From Alopecurus myosuroides (lineage: Eukaryota > Streptophyta > Magnoliopsida > Poales > Poaceae): a stretch of DNA of 64,000 nucleotides. The position numbers were made by a program, and so were the translations under genes. Of this stretch, positions 22,412 to 30,990 are shown one piece after another. The stretch is taken from contig CM054058.1 of NCBI GenBank assembly GCA_028641055.1, forward strand, positions 82,316,020-82,380,019, in the 5' to 3' direction. The notes under the pieces are model-generated. The model did not search any database and was not told where the DNA came from. It was given only the letters and a program-made list of their open reading frames with translations. The first letter of the stretch is position 1; every line of letters begins with the position of its first letter.

Positions 22412-25400
22412 TTATACATGCGGATAATAGTCATCGTCGGTGGACGCATGGAACTCTCCTTTCTTATGGATGACATGCCTAAGGAAAAATCCTGCTATTT
22501 CCTCTTGAATTGGTCGGAAGCGAGCTTCTGGAGTAAGCGCCCTCCGCAAGATATTGAGACCCTTCCGCGTTTCCTCGTCCTTCTTCCTCTCAGATATTTC
22601 TTTCCGTATGTTCTCACAGACATAGTATCCACATAGACCGGTCCCCGGTGGCTGCTTATCCACACCTTTGACCATATTTTTAAATTGTAGCAGATCTTTG
22701 AATTCACCGACATATTCAAGTGAGAGCCGTCTCCAAACTCTACAATGCAAATAAAATTAAATGAACAAGGGAGTTATTAGCTTAGAAAATGAACAAAAGA
22801 GACCGATCGATATAGAGCGCAAATGATTGAAAAATAATTACCTTTGCATCATTTTTCTCATGTTGACCCAAAGATCTGTATTTGAATTCATAGAGTCAAT
22901 GATCAAAACTAAGGACTTGTGAAGATCAATTTTTAGCAGAATCCAGTGGTACCTGCGGACACATTAGATGCACAGTCATGCATAATTTATCGATTGGACA
23001 TATCATGCATGGAGTAAACAAAAGAGAATGGGAACATGAGAGAAACACTCACCCAAAATGGTAAGGAAATAGAATATATCTTTTGGATTCATGCTTTTTA
23101 AAAAATTTGTACAAGTCTTTCTCCACGTCTTTGGGATGATTTTCTAACATAGTTCCATTAATGATTTGTGGGTCAATGAACCCAACATCATGGATGAGTC
23201 TTACTTTGCATTCCCAAATCTTCAATCTGCATAATAGCGTACGGAACAATATAGTTAGGACAATATGCATTAGTGGTGGTAGATCCTTTTCCTTCGCAGG
23301 CTCAACGAGAGGCCCTTTCTTCACATATTTTAATGCTACCTCACCCATTGGCGTCTCGTCCAGGCCTAACGAGGCACGAAGAGACACACCCATGTCGGAC
23401 GCATATTTCATGGCACTCTCTACAGTCATTCCAACTATTGCCAAAGCATTTATGACCTCGGGGTCCTGTTCCGGAGCGGCTTTCACTATGAGCGGGGGGA
23501 TCGATTGTTTACTCTGCATCCCGAGCTGGGCAACTTGTTTCCCGCTTTTTATCATTTTTCCTTTTCCTTTCTCCTCCTCCAATATTCCTGCTTGCTTACG
23601 AAGTTCAATATCATAGTCTTTAGGCAAATTCTTCACGGATTGGGACACTGTCGACAAAAAATCCGTAGCCCAATAATCTACAATCGGAGGGAATACTTCC
23701 TTGGGCTCAGCCTCCTTTAGCGCCTTCAGTTTTCCCTTCCATTTGTCAACGTCAGCCTTCACGACCAATTTGGTTTCAGCATCACTAAGTTCCCAAGGCC
23801 TTGGGGGGAGAGGCTTCAGTGATGGCTCCGGTACCCGTGTGGTCTTAGGTACATAAGGCTCCGGGTTAATAGACCAAGAGCGGGTTCCCTTGCTGGCCGC
23901 CTGCTTCTGTTTCTTCGCTGGAGGAGGAATGGGGGGCGACGTCTGCTTATCCTCCGGAGGAGGAATGGGGGGCGACGTCCGCTTATCCTCCGGAGGAGGA
24001 ATGGGGGGCGACGACGTCTGCTTTTCCTCCGGAGGAGGAATAGTGGGAGACGTCTGCTTTTCCTCCGGAGGAGGAATGGGGGGCGACGTCTGCTTAACCG
24101 CCGGAGGAGGAATCGTGGGCGACGGCTGCTTAACCACCGGAGGAGGAAGATCGGGGGACGGCGTCGAATGGCGTGAAGGAGGCGTAGGTGAACCAGCACC
24201 ACCACCACCACCACCACCAGCACCTGCACCATCGTAGGGGGGTGGACTTGTTAGCCTTGGCGTCTCGCCTGGAAACACTATGTACTTCTTTTTCCATAGA
24301 ATGAACTGGCGCTTGACATCTCCAAGTCTTCTCTCCCCTTCGGGTGTAGCTATGTCAATCTCCAGGTCCTCAAACGCTTGGACTATGTCTTCCACCGTGA
24401 CACGAGCATAGCCATATGGAATGGGGTTGTTGTGATGGAGTGCTCCAGGTGTATAGGGTAAAGCACTGCCGGTAGCCACCTTCATGGAAATGTTCCCCAC
24501 GGGATAATGCAGATCACATTCTTTCATCTCCTTTACGTCATCCACGGGGTAGTGAGGCTCCGGTGCACGACTCTCGATCATCGGTGCATTAGCACCTGCA
24601 GTCGGGGCCTCCGTGGAAGCCACGCTGCTTCTCCGCTGCTGGCTTCCGAGATCCGTTGCATGTTCTTGATGCGGCCCTGCAGCCGACGCTTTTTCTTTCT
24701 CAAGTATTCCCGCCACGACCTTCTTCAGGTCAGAAACTTCCATTGCAAGATTCGCCAGTTCATCTGCAGCCCGGTCCGTACCTCTCCTACGGCTTCTGTA
24801 ACAGTACGGGTCACCCTCCTGGGAAAACCCTACTTTCCACGGCAATCTGCCTTTGCCTCGTATATGTCCTCCGTGTTCAGGATTTCCGAGGGCATGGGTC
24901 AGTTGGTCTCTCTCTCTGTTGAACGTGATCTTGCCCTGTTGAGCTTTGGTCATTGCGTCAACAAGGTCTTTTGTGGGAGCAAACTTTTTCTGCCGGTGAA
25001 CACACTCCCCTGTCTCCGGGTCTAGCGATCCCCCATGCCCGTACCACCACATTTTGGCTCTTTCGTCCCATCCCTCTGTACCTAGACGGATTCCTCTTGC
25101 CCTTAGGCCGTCCTCCATTGCCTGCCACTTAGGCGCCGAAACGCGGTATCCTCCTGGCCCCATAACATGATGGTACTGTTTCTTTTCCGCATTAGCCTTA
25201 TTTTTTGCCGACATTTCCTTGAAATGCTCCGATTTATGTTGCGTCACAAATTCTGTCCAATCATCTCTCAGTTTCTCATATTGTCCAGTGAAAATCGGAG
25301 TCTTGCCCTTGCTGACATATTCACGGAACAATTTTTTCTTGAAGTTCCGGAATGCTTCGGCCATCTTCTGAAGAGCGAACTCTTTGACTATCCTCCTCCT

Positions 25401-26098
25401 CTCACGTCCACCCGGAACGTCCTGACCGAATTCATCTTTTTTGTTGTATTCCGGAGGTAGAATGAAATGTGCAATAAGCTTTCTAAAAATAATCTTTTTC
25501 GTTCTCTTGTCGACATAACTGAAACCAATACGTGCTTTCTTTGGCTCCTTCCATTCCTGGACGGTGATCGGGACGATGTCTCTAACAATGACTCCGCATT
25601 GGTTGATAAACTTTGTGGTGTGCTGTAGGGGCTTGCCGATTTCACTGACTGATTCGATGGTATATATTTCGGAATCTTTCATCGCCTTGGATTTGCCACG
25701 CTTTGTCATACTAGATCCGACCGAGGGCTAAAATAAGAAAGAGAGTCGCGCGCGTTAGTCTTTGCAATTGGACCGAGGGCTAAAATAAGACCGAGGGCTA
25801 AAATATATACCTCGCCGGAGGTGGTTGTTCTTTGCAATTGGAGATCGTCGTTTGTCGACGGTTGACCTCCGTCATCAATGTCCATTCCTTCACCTCCTTG
25901 ATCATCGACAATGTCTGTTCCTTCTTCACCTCCTTGATCATCGACAATGTCTGTTCCTCCTTCACCTTCTTGATCCTCAAGGTTCAGATAAGAAGAGATT
26001 ACATCATGTTCCGCCGTCAGGTCTGTTCCTCCGGCTATGATATCTAATATATAACCTTCAGCCTCCTGTTCCGCCGTCAGGTCTCTATTGTCTGCCAT
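22412..26098 (-). CDS. CACTA accessory protein with C-terminal Ulp1/C48 protease domain
   Basis: Four minus-strand exons join in frame with GT/AG borders: 26098-25811, 25727-23053, 22952-22842 and 22739-22412, giving 1133 residues. Residues 1-96 are acidic with a repeated TDIVDDQGGE unit. Residues ~105-480 (VQEWKEPKKARIGFSYV, WTEFVTQHKS, KWWYGHGGSLDPETG-like text) fit the plant Ptta/En/Spm accessory family. Next comes a glycine run, then a proline-rich repeat at ~592-705 (PPIPPPEEKQTSP). The end is a Ulp1-type cysteine protease: His990 in YHWILL, Asp1007 in LIIDSM, Gln1054 and Cys1061 in LCGYYVCE. Known Ulp1 proteins cleave SUMO-like modifiers; activity here is inferred. No stop or frameshift was found. 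Upstream lie a TATA-like box (26142-26152) and a bZIP-type palindrome (26570-26592). Confidence 0.85.
23915..24135 (-). repeat. Proline-rich minisatellite within the Ulp1 gene
   Basis: Seven imperfect copies of a 36-45 bp unit (+ strand text TCCGGAGGAGGAATGGGG, GCGACGTCTGCTT) encode PPIPPPE(E/D)KQTSP repeats. All copies keep frame, which suggests constraint on coding capacity or recent expansion. Confidence 0.9.
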
Positions 26099-26141
26099 AT
26101 GTCACTCCTGCAGACATGCATGTAGTAAAAATTAATTAAGT

Positions 26142-26152
26142 ATATAGGAGAC
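26142..26152 (-). promoter_or_regulatory. Possible TATA box of the Ulp1-containing gene
   Basis: Minus strand CTATATACTTA lies about 45-55 nt before the ATG at 26098. The spacing would give a very short leader; a start further upstream with a leader intron (TGCAG just before the ATG) is equally possible. Confidence 0.35.
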
Positions 26153-26569
26153 TTAGCAAATAATTTTCGTAGAAGGAGGGAAAACAGATTTGTAGGGTTT
26201 TGGATGGAAGAACGATGACCACCGGAGGGGGAAAACCATACTTTAGAGGTGTGTCCAAGACTAGTTTCTCAAATGACTTGGAGAACCCCATAGCTAGGTT
26301 GCATTTGCTTTCCTGGTCATTTTGGTATATTACACTTAATATTCTAAATTTATTGAATTAAAACTTATTTTCATTATTTTAATGAATTTAATACAAATTA
26401 AAATATGGTCTCATTTTGAACTTTGTCAAACATGAATGAAAATGATATAAATAGATAGCTTACATTTTTCTGAACATTTTGCATATTTTTCCAAAAAAAA
26501 TTAAATTATAAATTAAAAGTTATTTAATTTAGAAGGTTATTTATATTCTGTAATTTAGAACAGTGGGCA

Positions 26570-26592
26570 GGTGACGTCATCATGACGTCACC
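26570..26592. promoter_or_regulatory. Palindrome with two TGACGTCA boxes
   Basis: A 23-bp perfect palindrome around a central base contains two TGACGTCA octamers, each a classical bZIP (CRE/TGA-type) site, 5 bp apart. It sits between the AT-rich stretch 26300-26560 and the GC-rich block 26600-27060, about 480 bp upstream of the Ulp1 gene ATG. A regulatory role is inference. Confidence 0.6.
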
Positions 26593-26599
26593 CCTGGCG

Positions 26600-27110
26600 T
26601 GGCCGGCGGTTGCAGATTAGGATCTCGGATCGACGATTCCGGCCACGGGGGATGCAACGGAGATGGGGACGAGGCCACTGTGCTGCTCGCCACGGGGGCG
26701 GGGACGGAGATGGAGACGAGGCCACGGCCACTGTGGTCTCGCCGGCGGCGAATCTGGCCGCGGGAGCGAGCGCGAGGGACGGCGACGGCGACGGCGCGGC
26801 GACGACGTTGGTTCGGCGTTGGTTCTAGGGCGACGCCGTTGGTTCTAGTTCGATGGCGTTGGTTCTAGGGAGACGGCGACGGCCCGCGGGGAACCTACCG
26901 GCCGGAGAGACGGCGACGGGGCGGGGGCGGAGCAGGGTGGAGGCGGTGGAGAGAAGGGCGCGACGAGGGCGACGGCGCGGCGACGGCGACGGCGATGGCG
27001 ACGGCGACGGCGATCTGCGCGGGCGACGGCGACGGGGCAGAAGACGACTGGGCGCCGGCGCGAATGAAGACGAGAGTTTGGGTACTTAGAAAATTTTGGG
27101 GCAGGAAGGC
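26600..27110. other. GC-rich block with CGACGG repeats inside CACTA-1
   Basis: Dense GGCGACGGCGACGG repeats give open frames on both strands with low-complexity peptides (GDGDGD, RRRR). I take these as by-products of composition, not genes. Position suggests a promoter/leader CpG-rich region for the minus-strand Ulp1 gene. Confidence 0.45.
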
Positions 27111-27127
27111 ATCGCACATATATAGGG

Positions 27128-27310
27128 CCAGCCTTTAGTCCCGGTTGGTGTCACGAACCGGGACTAAAGGTCCCCTGGGGTACCCTCCGCGGGCCTTTAG
27201 TCCCGGTTGGTGTCACGAACCGGGACTAAAGGTGAAATTTTCGCGGCGTTTTCGTTCCCGCGCAGAACGAGCCTTTAGTCCCGGCTCGTGACATGAACCG
27301 CGACTAAAGG
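27128..27310. repeat. Internal CACTA hairpin repeats (three units)
   Basis: Three units of CCTTTAGTCCCGGTT...AACCGGGACTAAAGG, each a near-perfect inverted repeat of ~40 bp with a short loop (GGTGTCACG), at about 27132-27170, 27195-27233 and 27270-27310. They match the subterminal repeats but lie 5 kb inside the element. The following 27310-27550 is AT-rich with no gene. Confidence 0.85.
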
Positions 27311-27553
27311 TGGTATTCAAATACTTTTCCTTCTCCCATACTTAAAAATACAAATAATATATTAGAAAATTTAGAAAAATAAAACTAATTCTTTTTAAAA
27401 TCTTAAAAATACAAATAATATATCAGAAAAATAAAACTAATCATAAAGATTCACACACATCTTGAATATATATATAGATAAAAAAGGCAGTACATAATGG
27501 CTAGAGTGGATCTAAACCTAAACGGAGAGCATAGATGCATGATCTGATATCTG

Positions 27554-28099
27554 CTAGTCATACTCCTGCCTAGGCCTATAGTACATGTACTCGTAGTCGT
27601 CGTAGTCACCGCCGCCGTCGTCGTCACTATCGTCTGACGGTGCTCTGCACTCCCTCGGAGGATCACGACTCCAGGACTGGGCCTGAGGGTAGCGCAGGCG
27701 GGGGATATCGCCGGCCCTGATGTAGTCCATGACGCTCTGTAGAGTCCGGCCGGACCACCATAGCCGACGACCGGCCTCGTGAAAGTTCCCAGGAGGCAGG
27801 CCGTCCTCCTCATACCTGGCGAGCGCCCTCTCACGCCGATTGATGAAGAAGGCATCCCAAGTATGCTGGTTATCGGGATGCCAACTGGGATTCCTCCGCT
27901 GCTCCGGCGTGAGCTCGTGATAGTAGTGGTTCGTGATGGCCGCCCGACGCGCCACACCTTCAGGAAGAGGAGGGACCGGCACTCCTCCGGCGCTCAGCAT
28001 CCAACCGGCGGGAACGTTGTAGCCGCACGGGCAAGGGTAGTTCGAGGCGGAAAGTGCCTCCGCCTGGATGAATGTTAGAGTGGGTACGGTACAAGCCAT
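27554..28099 (-). CDS. Unknown CACTA cargo protein, copy 1 (181 aa)
   Basis: The minus-strand frame starts MACTVPTLTFIQAEALSAS. I do not recognise a domain. Features seen: Y/P-rich N-terminus (NYPCPCGYNVPAGW), a basic/aromatic middle (HYYHELTPEQRRNPSWH, WDAFFINRRERALARYEEDG, GRRLWWSGRTLQSVMDYIRAG) and a C-terminus with a strongly acidic stretch (SDDSDDDGGGDYDDYEY). It has no signal peptide or membrane segment. A TATA-like run (CTATATATATGTATATAT on the minus strand, 28150-28167) lies ~50-70 nt upstream. A second copy at 30095-30568 keeps the same frame over the first ~140 residues, so selection or recent duplication has preserved coding capacity. It lies head-to-head with the AP2 gene, with a hairpin repeat between them. 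Confidence 0.7.
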   Translation of the reverse strand: MACTVPTLTFIQAEALSASNYPCPCGYNVPAGWMLSAGGVPVPPLPEGVARRAAITNHYYHELTPEQRRNPSWHPDNQHTWDAFFINRRERALARYEEDGLPPGNFHEAGRRLWWSGRTLQSVMDYIRAGDIPRLRYPQAQSWSRDPPRECRAPSDDSDDDGGGDYDDYEYMYYRPRQEYD

Positions 28100-28178
28100 G
28101 AGAGAGAGTGGTGAGTTTGTATGTGTTTATGCCAATGGTGTGGCAATGCATATATACATATATATAGCGAGAAGAAAA

Positions 28179-28220
28179 CATCCCTTTAGTCCCGGTTGGG
28201 GACACCAACCGGGACTAAAT
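28179..28220. repeat. Hairpin repeat in bidirectional spacer (copy 1)
   Basis: CCTTTAGTCCCGGTTGG...CCAACCGGGACTAAA inverted repeat lies between the divergent cargo gene (minus) and AP2 gene (plus). Confidence 0.8.
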
Positions 28221-28446
28221 GGGTTAGGGTTTCGTTTGGACCAATCAGATAGAATCACACGGATCGTGTGTTTCTTTAAAGCGCGTGTGAGTCGTTGGAT
28301 CCGGGGTGTGTTTCTTTCGAGCTGTTGTGAGCCGTTCGATCAGGGCTACGGTGTGTTTCTTTCGAGCTGTTGTGAGCCGTTGGATGAGGTGGTTTCTTAA
28401 CCGTTGGATCAAAACCCTAGCACAACACTTTGTGAGCCAGAGGACC

Positions 28447-28455
28447 CTATATATA
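28447..28455 (+). promoter_or_regulatory. TATA box candidate of the AP2/ERF cargo gene
   Basis: CCCTATATATAGCCC is a canonical plant TATA box. It would place transcription start near 28480, with a ~500-nt leader before the ATG at 28985. A second, weaker TATA-like box, GGTATAAACTG (about 28923-28930), lies ~55 nt before the ATG. Confidence 0.55.
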
Positions 28456-28472
28456 GCCCACCTTCATACACC

Positions 28473-28775
28473 GGTCAGTTCATCGAGCAAATACAAAACA
28501 TCCGGATTCGCCATCATACGTCCTGCCGTGCATTTGGTATGCATATTGCACCCAGTAGCCACGGTGGGGCTGTATGATGGCGATACCGATTGTTTTGTTC
28601 TACATCCCCCTTTAAGGTTTGATACATCATATTCAGTTTATCGAGCAAGTACAAAACATCCGGATTCGCCATCATACGTCCTACCGTGCATTTGGTATGC
28701 ATATTGCACCGAGTAGCCACGGTAGGGCTGTATGATGGTGATACCGATTGTTTTGTTCTACACCCCCCTCCCCCT
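28473..28775. repeat. Tandem duplication (period 158 bp) in AP2 leader
   Basis: Two copies, from about 28473 and 28631, share ACAAAACATCCGGATTCGCC, TTTGGTATGCATATTGCACC and GGCTGTATGATGG with few changes. Each contains ATGATGGCGA/TGATGGTGA and ends in CTACA(T/C)CCCCC. Confidence 0.9.
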
Positions 28776-28984
28776 TTAACACATCCATCCATGCTATGGG
28801 TCAGTGTTCACTTTGAGCTCGGTTAGTAATGTGCAACTATTTGCTTGGTTCTGTTAGGGTGGCGCGTGGCACGGGAGTCGCGACGCGTGGCGCGGGAGTT
28901 GTGACGCGTGGCCAGGAGGGCGCGGTATAAACTGTCGCGCCTCGAGCGCGTCTTCTCCTGTCCACGCACCGTCGCGCTTCCACC

Positions 28985-29635
28985 ATGCCTCCGAGGAGGA
29001 ACAGCACCACCGGCTTTCGTGGCGTCCGAGCACGGCAGAACGGAATGTTCAGCGCAGATATCCGCTGGGGGGACGACCGCATCCCCCTCGGCTCCTTTGC
29101 GACGGCGGCGGAGGCCGCCCGCGCCTGGGACGCGGCGGCCTGGCGCCTCAACCGCCCGCGTTCGCTGATGAACTTCAACGACTGCCACACCGTCTGGGAA
29201 GCGGAGGCAAGGGCGCCGAAGCCGCAGATCGTCACTGCCGCCGACCACCTCCACCTCCGTCACCGCGGGTTTCAGGGTCTAGTCGACGCCAGGGAAGAAC
29301 GCGTCGTCCGCGAGTATTACCGGAACAACCCGGGGGAGGAGAGCGCCGACGAGGAGCTCTGGCAGACCCGCGCGGCTGAGCGGGCGGAGCGCCGCCTCGA
29401 ACGCCACCTCGCGTTAGATGCCGCTCGGGAGGCGAGGACGAGGGCGCTGCAAGAGCTTCGTCGGGCCGACCGCGCCGGCGAAGTCTGGGCCTCCGACGAT
29501 CCGAGGTGGGGGCCTATCTCGGACATACCATCATGCACCTCCGACGACGACGAGGAGGTCACCGACGAGTTCGCCGACGTCGATGACCCGGAGGAGGTCA
29601 CCGACGAGTTACCCGACGACGACGACGAGGAGTAG
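28985..29635 (+). CDS. AP2/ERF-domain protein carried inside CACTA-1
   Basis: An intact single-exon frame of 216 residues in good start context (CCACCATGCC). Residues ~10-66 form one AP2/ERF DNA-binding domain: GFRGVRARQNGMFSADIRW (the YRG half, with F for Y), LGSFATAAEAARAWDAAAWRL (the RAYD half) and NFND at the end. AP2/ERF proteins bind GCC- or DRE-type elements through the three-stranded sheet. The rest is charged and helical (ERAERRLERHLALDAAREAR), possibly coiled-coil. The C-terminus is very acidic with a repeat (EEVTDEFADVDDPEEVTDE, DDDDEE), which could be an activation region. The gene is on the opposite strand to the transposition genes. It has its own TATA-like boxes upstream and AATAAA 22 bp after the stop. 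Related AP2-like frames are, to my knowledge, numerous in Triticeae genomes. Function within the element is unknown. Confidence 0.88.
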   Translation: MPPRRNSTTGFRGVRARQNGMFSADIRWGDDRIPLGSFATAAEAARAWDAAAWRLNRPRSLMNFNDCHTVWEAEARAPKPQIVTAADHLHLRHRGFQGLVDAREERVVREYYRNNPGEESADEELWQTRAAERAERRLERHLALDAAREARTRALQELRRADRAGEVWASDDPRWGPISDIPSCTSDDDEEVTDEFADVDDPEEVTDELPDDDDEE

Positions 29636-29657
29636 TGTTCGTATGTTCTCTCTTTTC

Positions 29658-29663
29658 AATAAA
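29658..29663 (+). terminator. Poly(A) signal of the AP2/ERF gene
   Basis: AATAAA, about 22 nt after the TAG stop. The same CAATAAAAGAATTTG(T/C)ATTCC sequence recurs at 30908-30930 in the second copy of the duplicated unit, where the AP2 frame is gone. Confidence 0.75.
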
Positions 29664-29758
29664 AGAATTTGTATTCCGCAAGGTTCGTATGTTCGTATGT
29701 TTTCTGTTTTTAATAGAAGTTATGAAATCAGATATTTTATCTCACAAAGTAACCAAGA

Positions 29759-29849
29759 TAACCAAGATTGTCGAAATCCACCATTGTCATTCCGTATTGC
29801 TCGTCCACCTTTACCCCACCTCCTGTTAGCTTGAACCATTTGCACCGGA
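29759..29849 (-). pseudogene. 91-bp duplicate of the transposase 3' coding region
   Basis: Identical over 91 bp to 31373-31463 within the TNP2-type transposase gene. It marks the right end of copy 1 of the internal duplicated unit. 29850-30094 is AT-rich and repeats the AAAATACAAATAATATATCAG text of 27340-27440. Confidence 0.95.
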
Positions 29850-30094
29850 TAGAAATAATAGATGCATGCAATCTTAAAAATACAAATAATATATCAGAAA
29901 ATTCAGAAAAATAAAACTAATTTTTTTTCCAATCTTAAAAATACAAATAATATATCAGAAATTTCAGAAAAATAAAACTAATTCTTTTTCCAATCTTAAA
30001 AATTCCCATAGATAAAAAAGGCAGTACATAATGGCAAGAGTGGATCTAAACCTAAACGGAGAGCATAGATGCATGCATGATCTGATATCTGCTG

Positions 30095-30568
30095 CTAGTC
30101 ATACTCCTGCCTAGGCCTACACATGAGAAAATTCAGAGCCCAGGACTGGGCCTGAGGGTAGCGCAGGCGGGGGATATCGCCGGCCCTGATGTAGTCCATG
30201 ACGCTCTGTAGAGTCCGGCCGGACCACCATAGCCGACGACCGGCCTCGTGAAAATTCCCAGGAGGCAGGCCGTCCTCCTCATACCTGGCGAGCGCCCTCT
30301 CACGCCGATTGATGAAGAAGGCATCCCAAGTATGTTGGTTATCGGGATGCCAACTGGGATCTCTCCGCTGCTCCGGCGTGAGCTCGTGGTAGTAATGGTT
30401 CGTGATGGCCGCCCGACGTGCCACACCTTGAGGAAGAGGAGGGACCGGCACTCCTTCGGCGCTCAGCATCCAACCGGCGGGAACACTGTAGCCGGGCGGG
30501 CAGGGGTAGTTCGAGGCGGAAAGTGCCTCCGCCTGGATGAATGTTAGAGTGGGTACGGTAGAAGCCAT
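30095..30568 (-). CDS. Unknown CACTA cargo protein, copy 2 (157 aa)
   Basis: Near-identical to copy 1 from MASTVPTLTFIQAEALSAS through PRLRYPQAQSW. The acidic stretch of copy 1 (about 25 residues) is then replaced by ALNFLM, and the two share the end CRPRQEYD/YRPRQEYD. I chose the ATG at 30568 because it matches the copy 1 start; an upstream in-frame extension covers the TATA-like region (about 30617-30632) and is not conserved. The function is unknown. The frame remains open despite the internal deletion. Confidence 0.68.
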   Translation of the reverse strand: MASTVPTLTFIQAEALSASNYPCPPGYSVPAGWMLSAEGVPVPPLPQGVARRAAITNHYYHELTPEQRRDPSWHPDNQHTWDAFFINRRERALARYEEDGLPPGNFHEAGRRLWWSGRTLQSVMDYIRAGDIPRLRYPQAQSWALNFLMCRPRQEYD

Positions 30569-30645
30569 GAGAGAGTGGTGAGTTTGTATGTGTTTATGCC
30601 AATGGTGTGGCAATGCATACATATATATACTGAGAAGAAAACATC

Positions 30646-30755
30646 CTTTTAGTCCCGGTTGGTGTCCCCAACCGGGACTAAATGGTTAGGGTTCATTGGG
30701 AAACGGATCATCCCTTTAGTCCCGGTTGGTGTCACCAACCGGGAGTACATGGGAA
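30646..30755. repeat. Hairpin repeats, copy 2 (two units)
   Basis: Two units of TTTAGTCCCGGTTGGTGTC...AACCGGGA(C/G)TA, equivalent to the single hairpin at 28179-28220. The second unit is less perfect. Confidence 0.8.
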
Positions 30756-30990
30756 TTAGGGTTTCGTTTCGACCAATCAGATAGAATCACACGGATCGTG
30801 TGTTTCTTTCAACCGCTTGTGATTCGTTGGATCCGGGGTGTGTTTCTTTCCAGCTGTTGTGAGCCGTTGAATGAGATGTTTCTTCACCGATGGGTCAAAA
30901 CCCTAGCTCAATAAAAGAATTTGCATTCCGGCGACACTGCGGCGCGCTAGCGCGTCTGTTTTCTGTTTTTAGTAAAAGTTTGGTACAATA
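30756..30990 (+). pseudogene. AP2-less remnant of the duplicated unit
   Basis: The leader of the AP2 unit is recognisable (AGATAGAATCACACGGATCG, GTGTGTTTCTTTC, CAAAACCCTAGC). It joins directly to the post-stop sequence with the poly(A) signal (AATAAA at 30910-30915) and to TTTTCTGTTTTTA. The whole region equivalent to about 28423-29655, including the AP2 frame, is missing. Confidence 0.8.

Noticed and set aside
26599..27117. Arg/Gly/Asp-rich frames on both strands
   Set aside because: Produced by GGCGAC repeats; all frames are similarly open and low-complexity.
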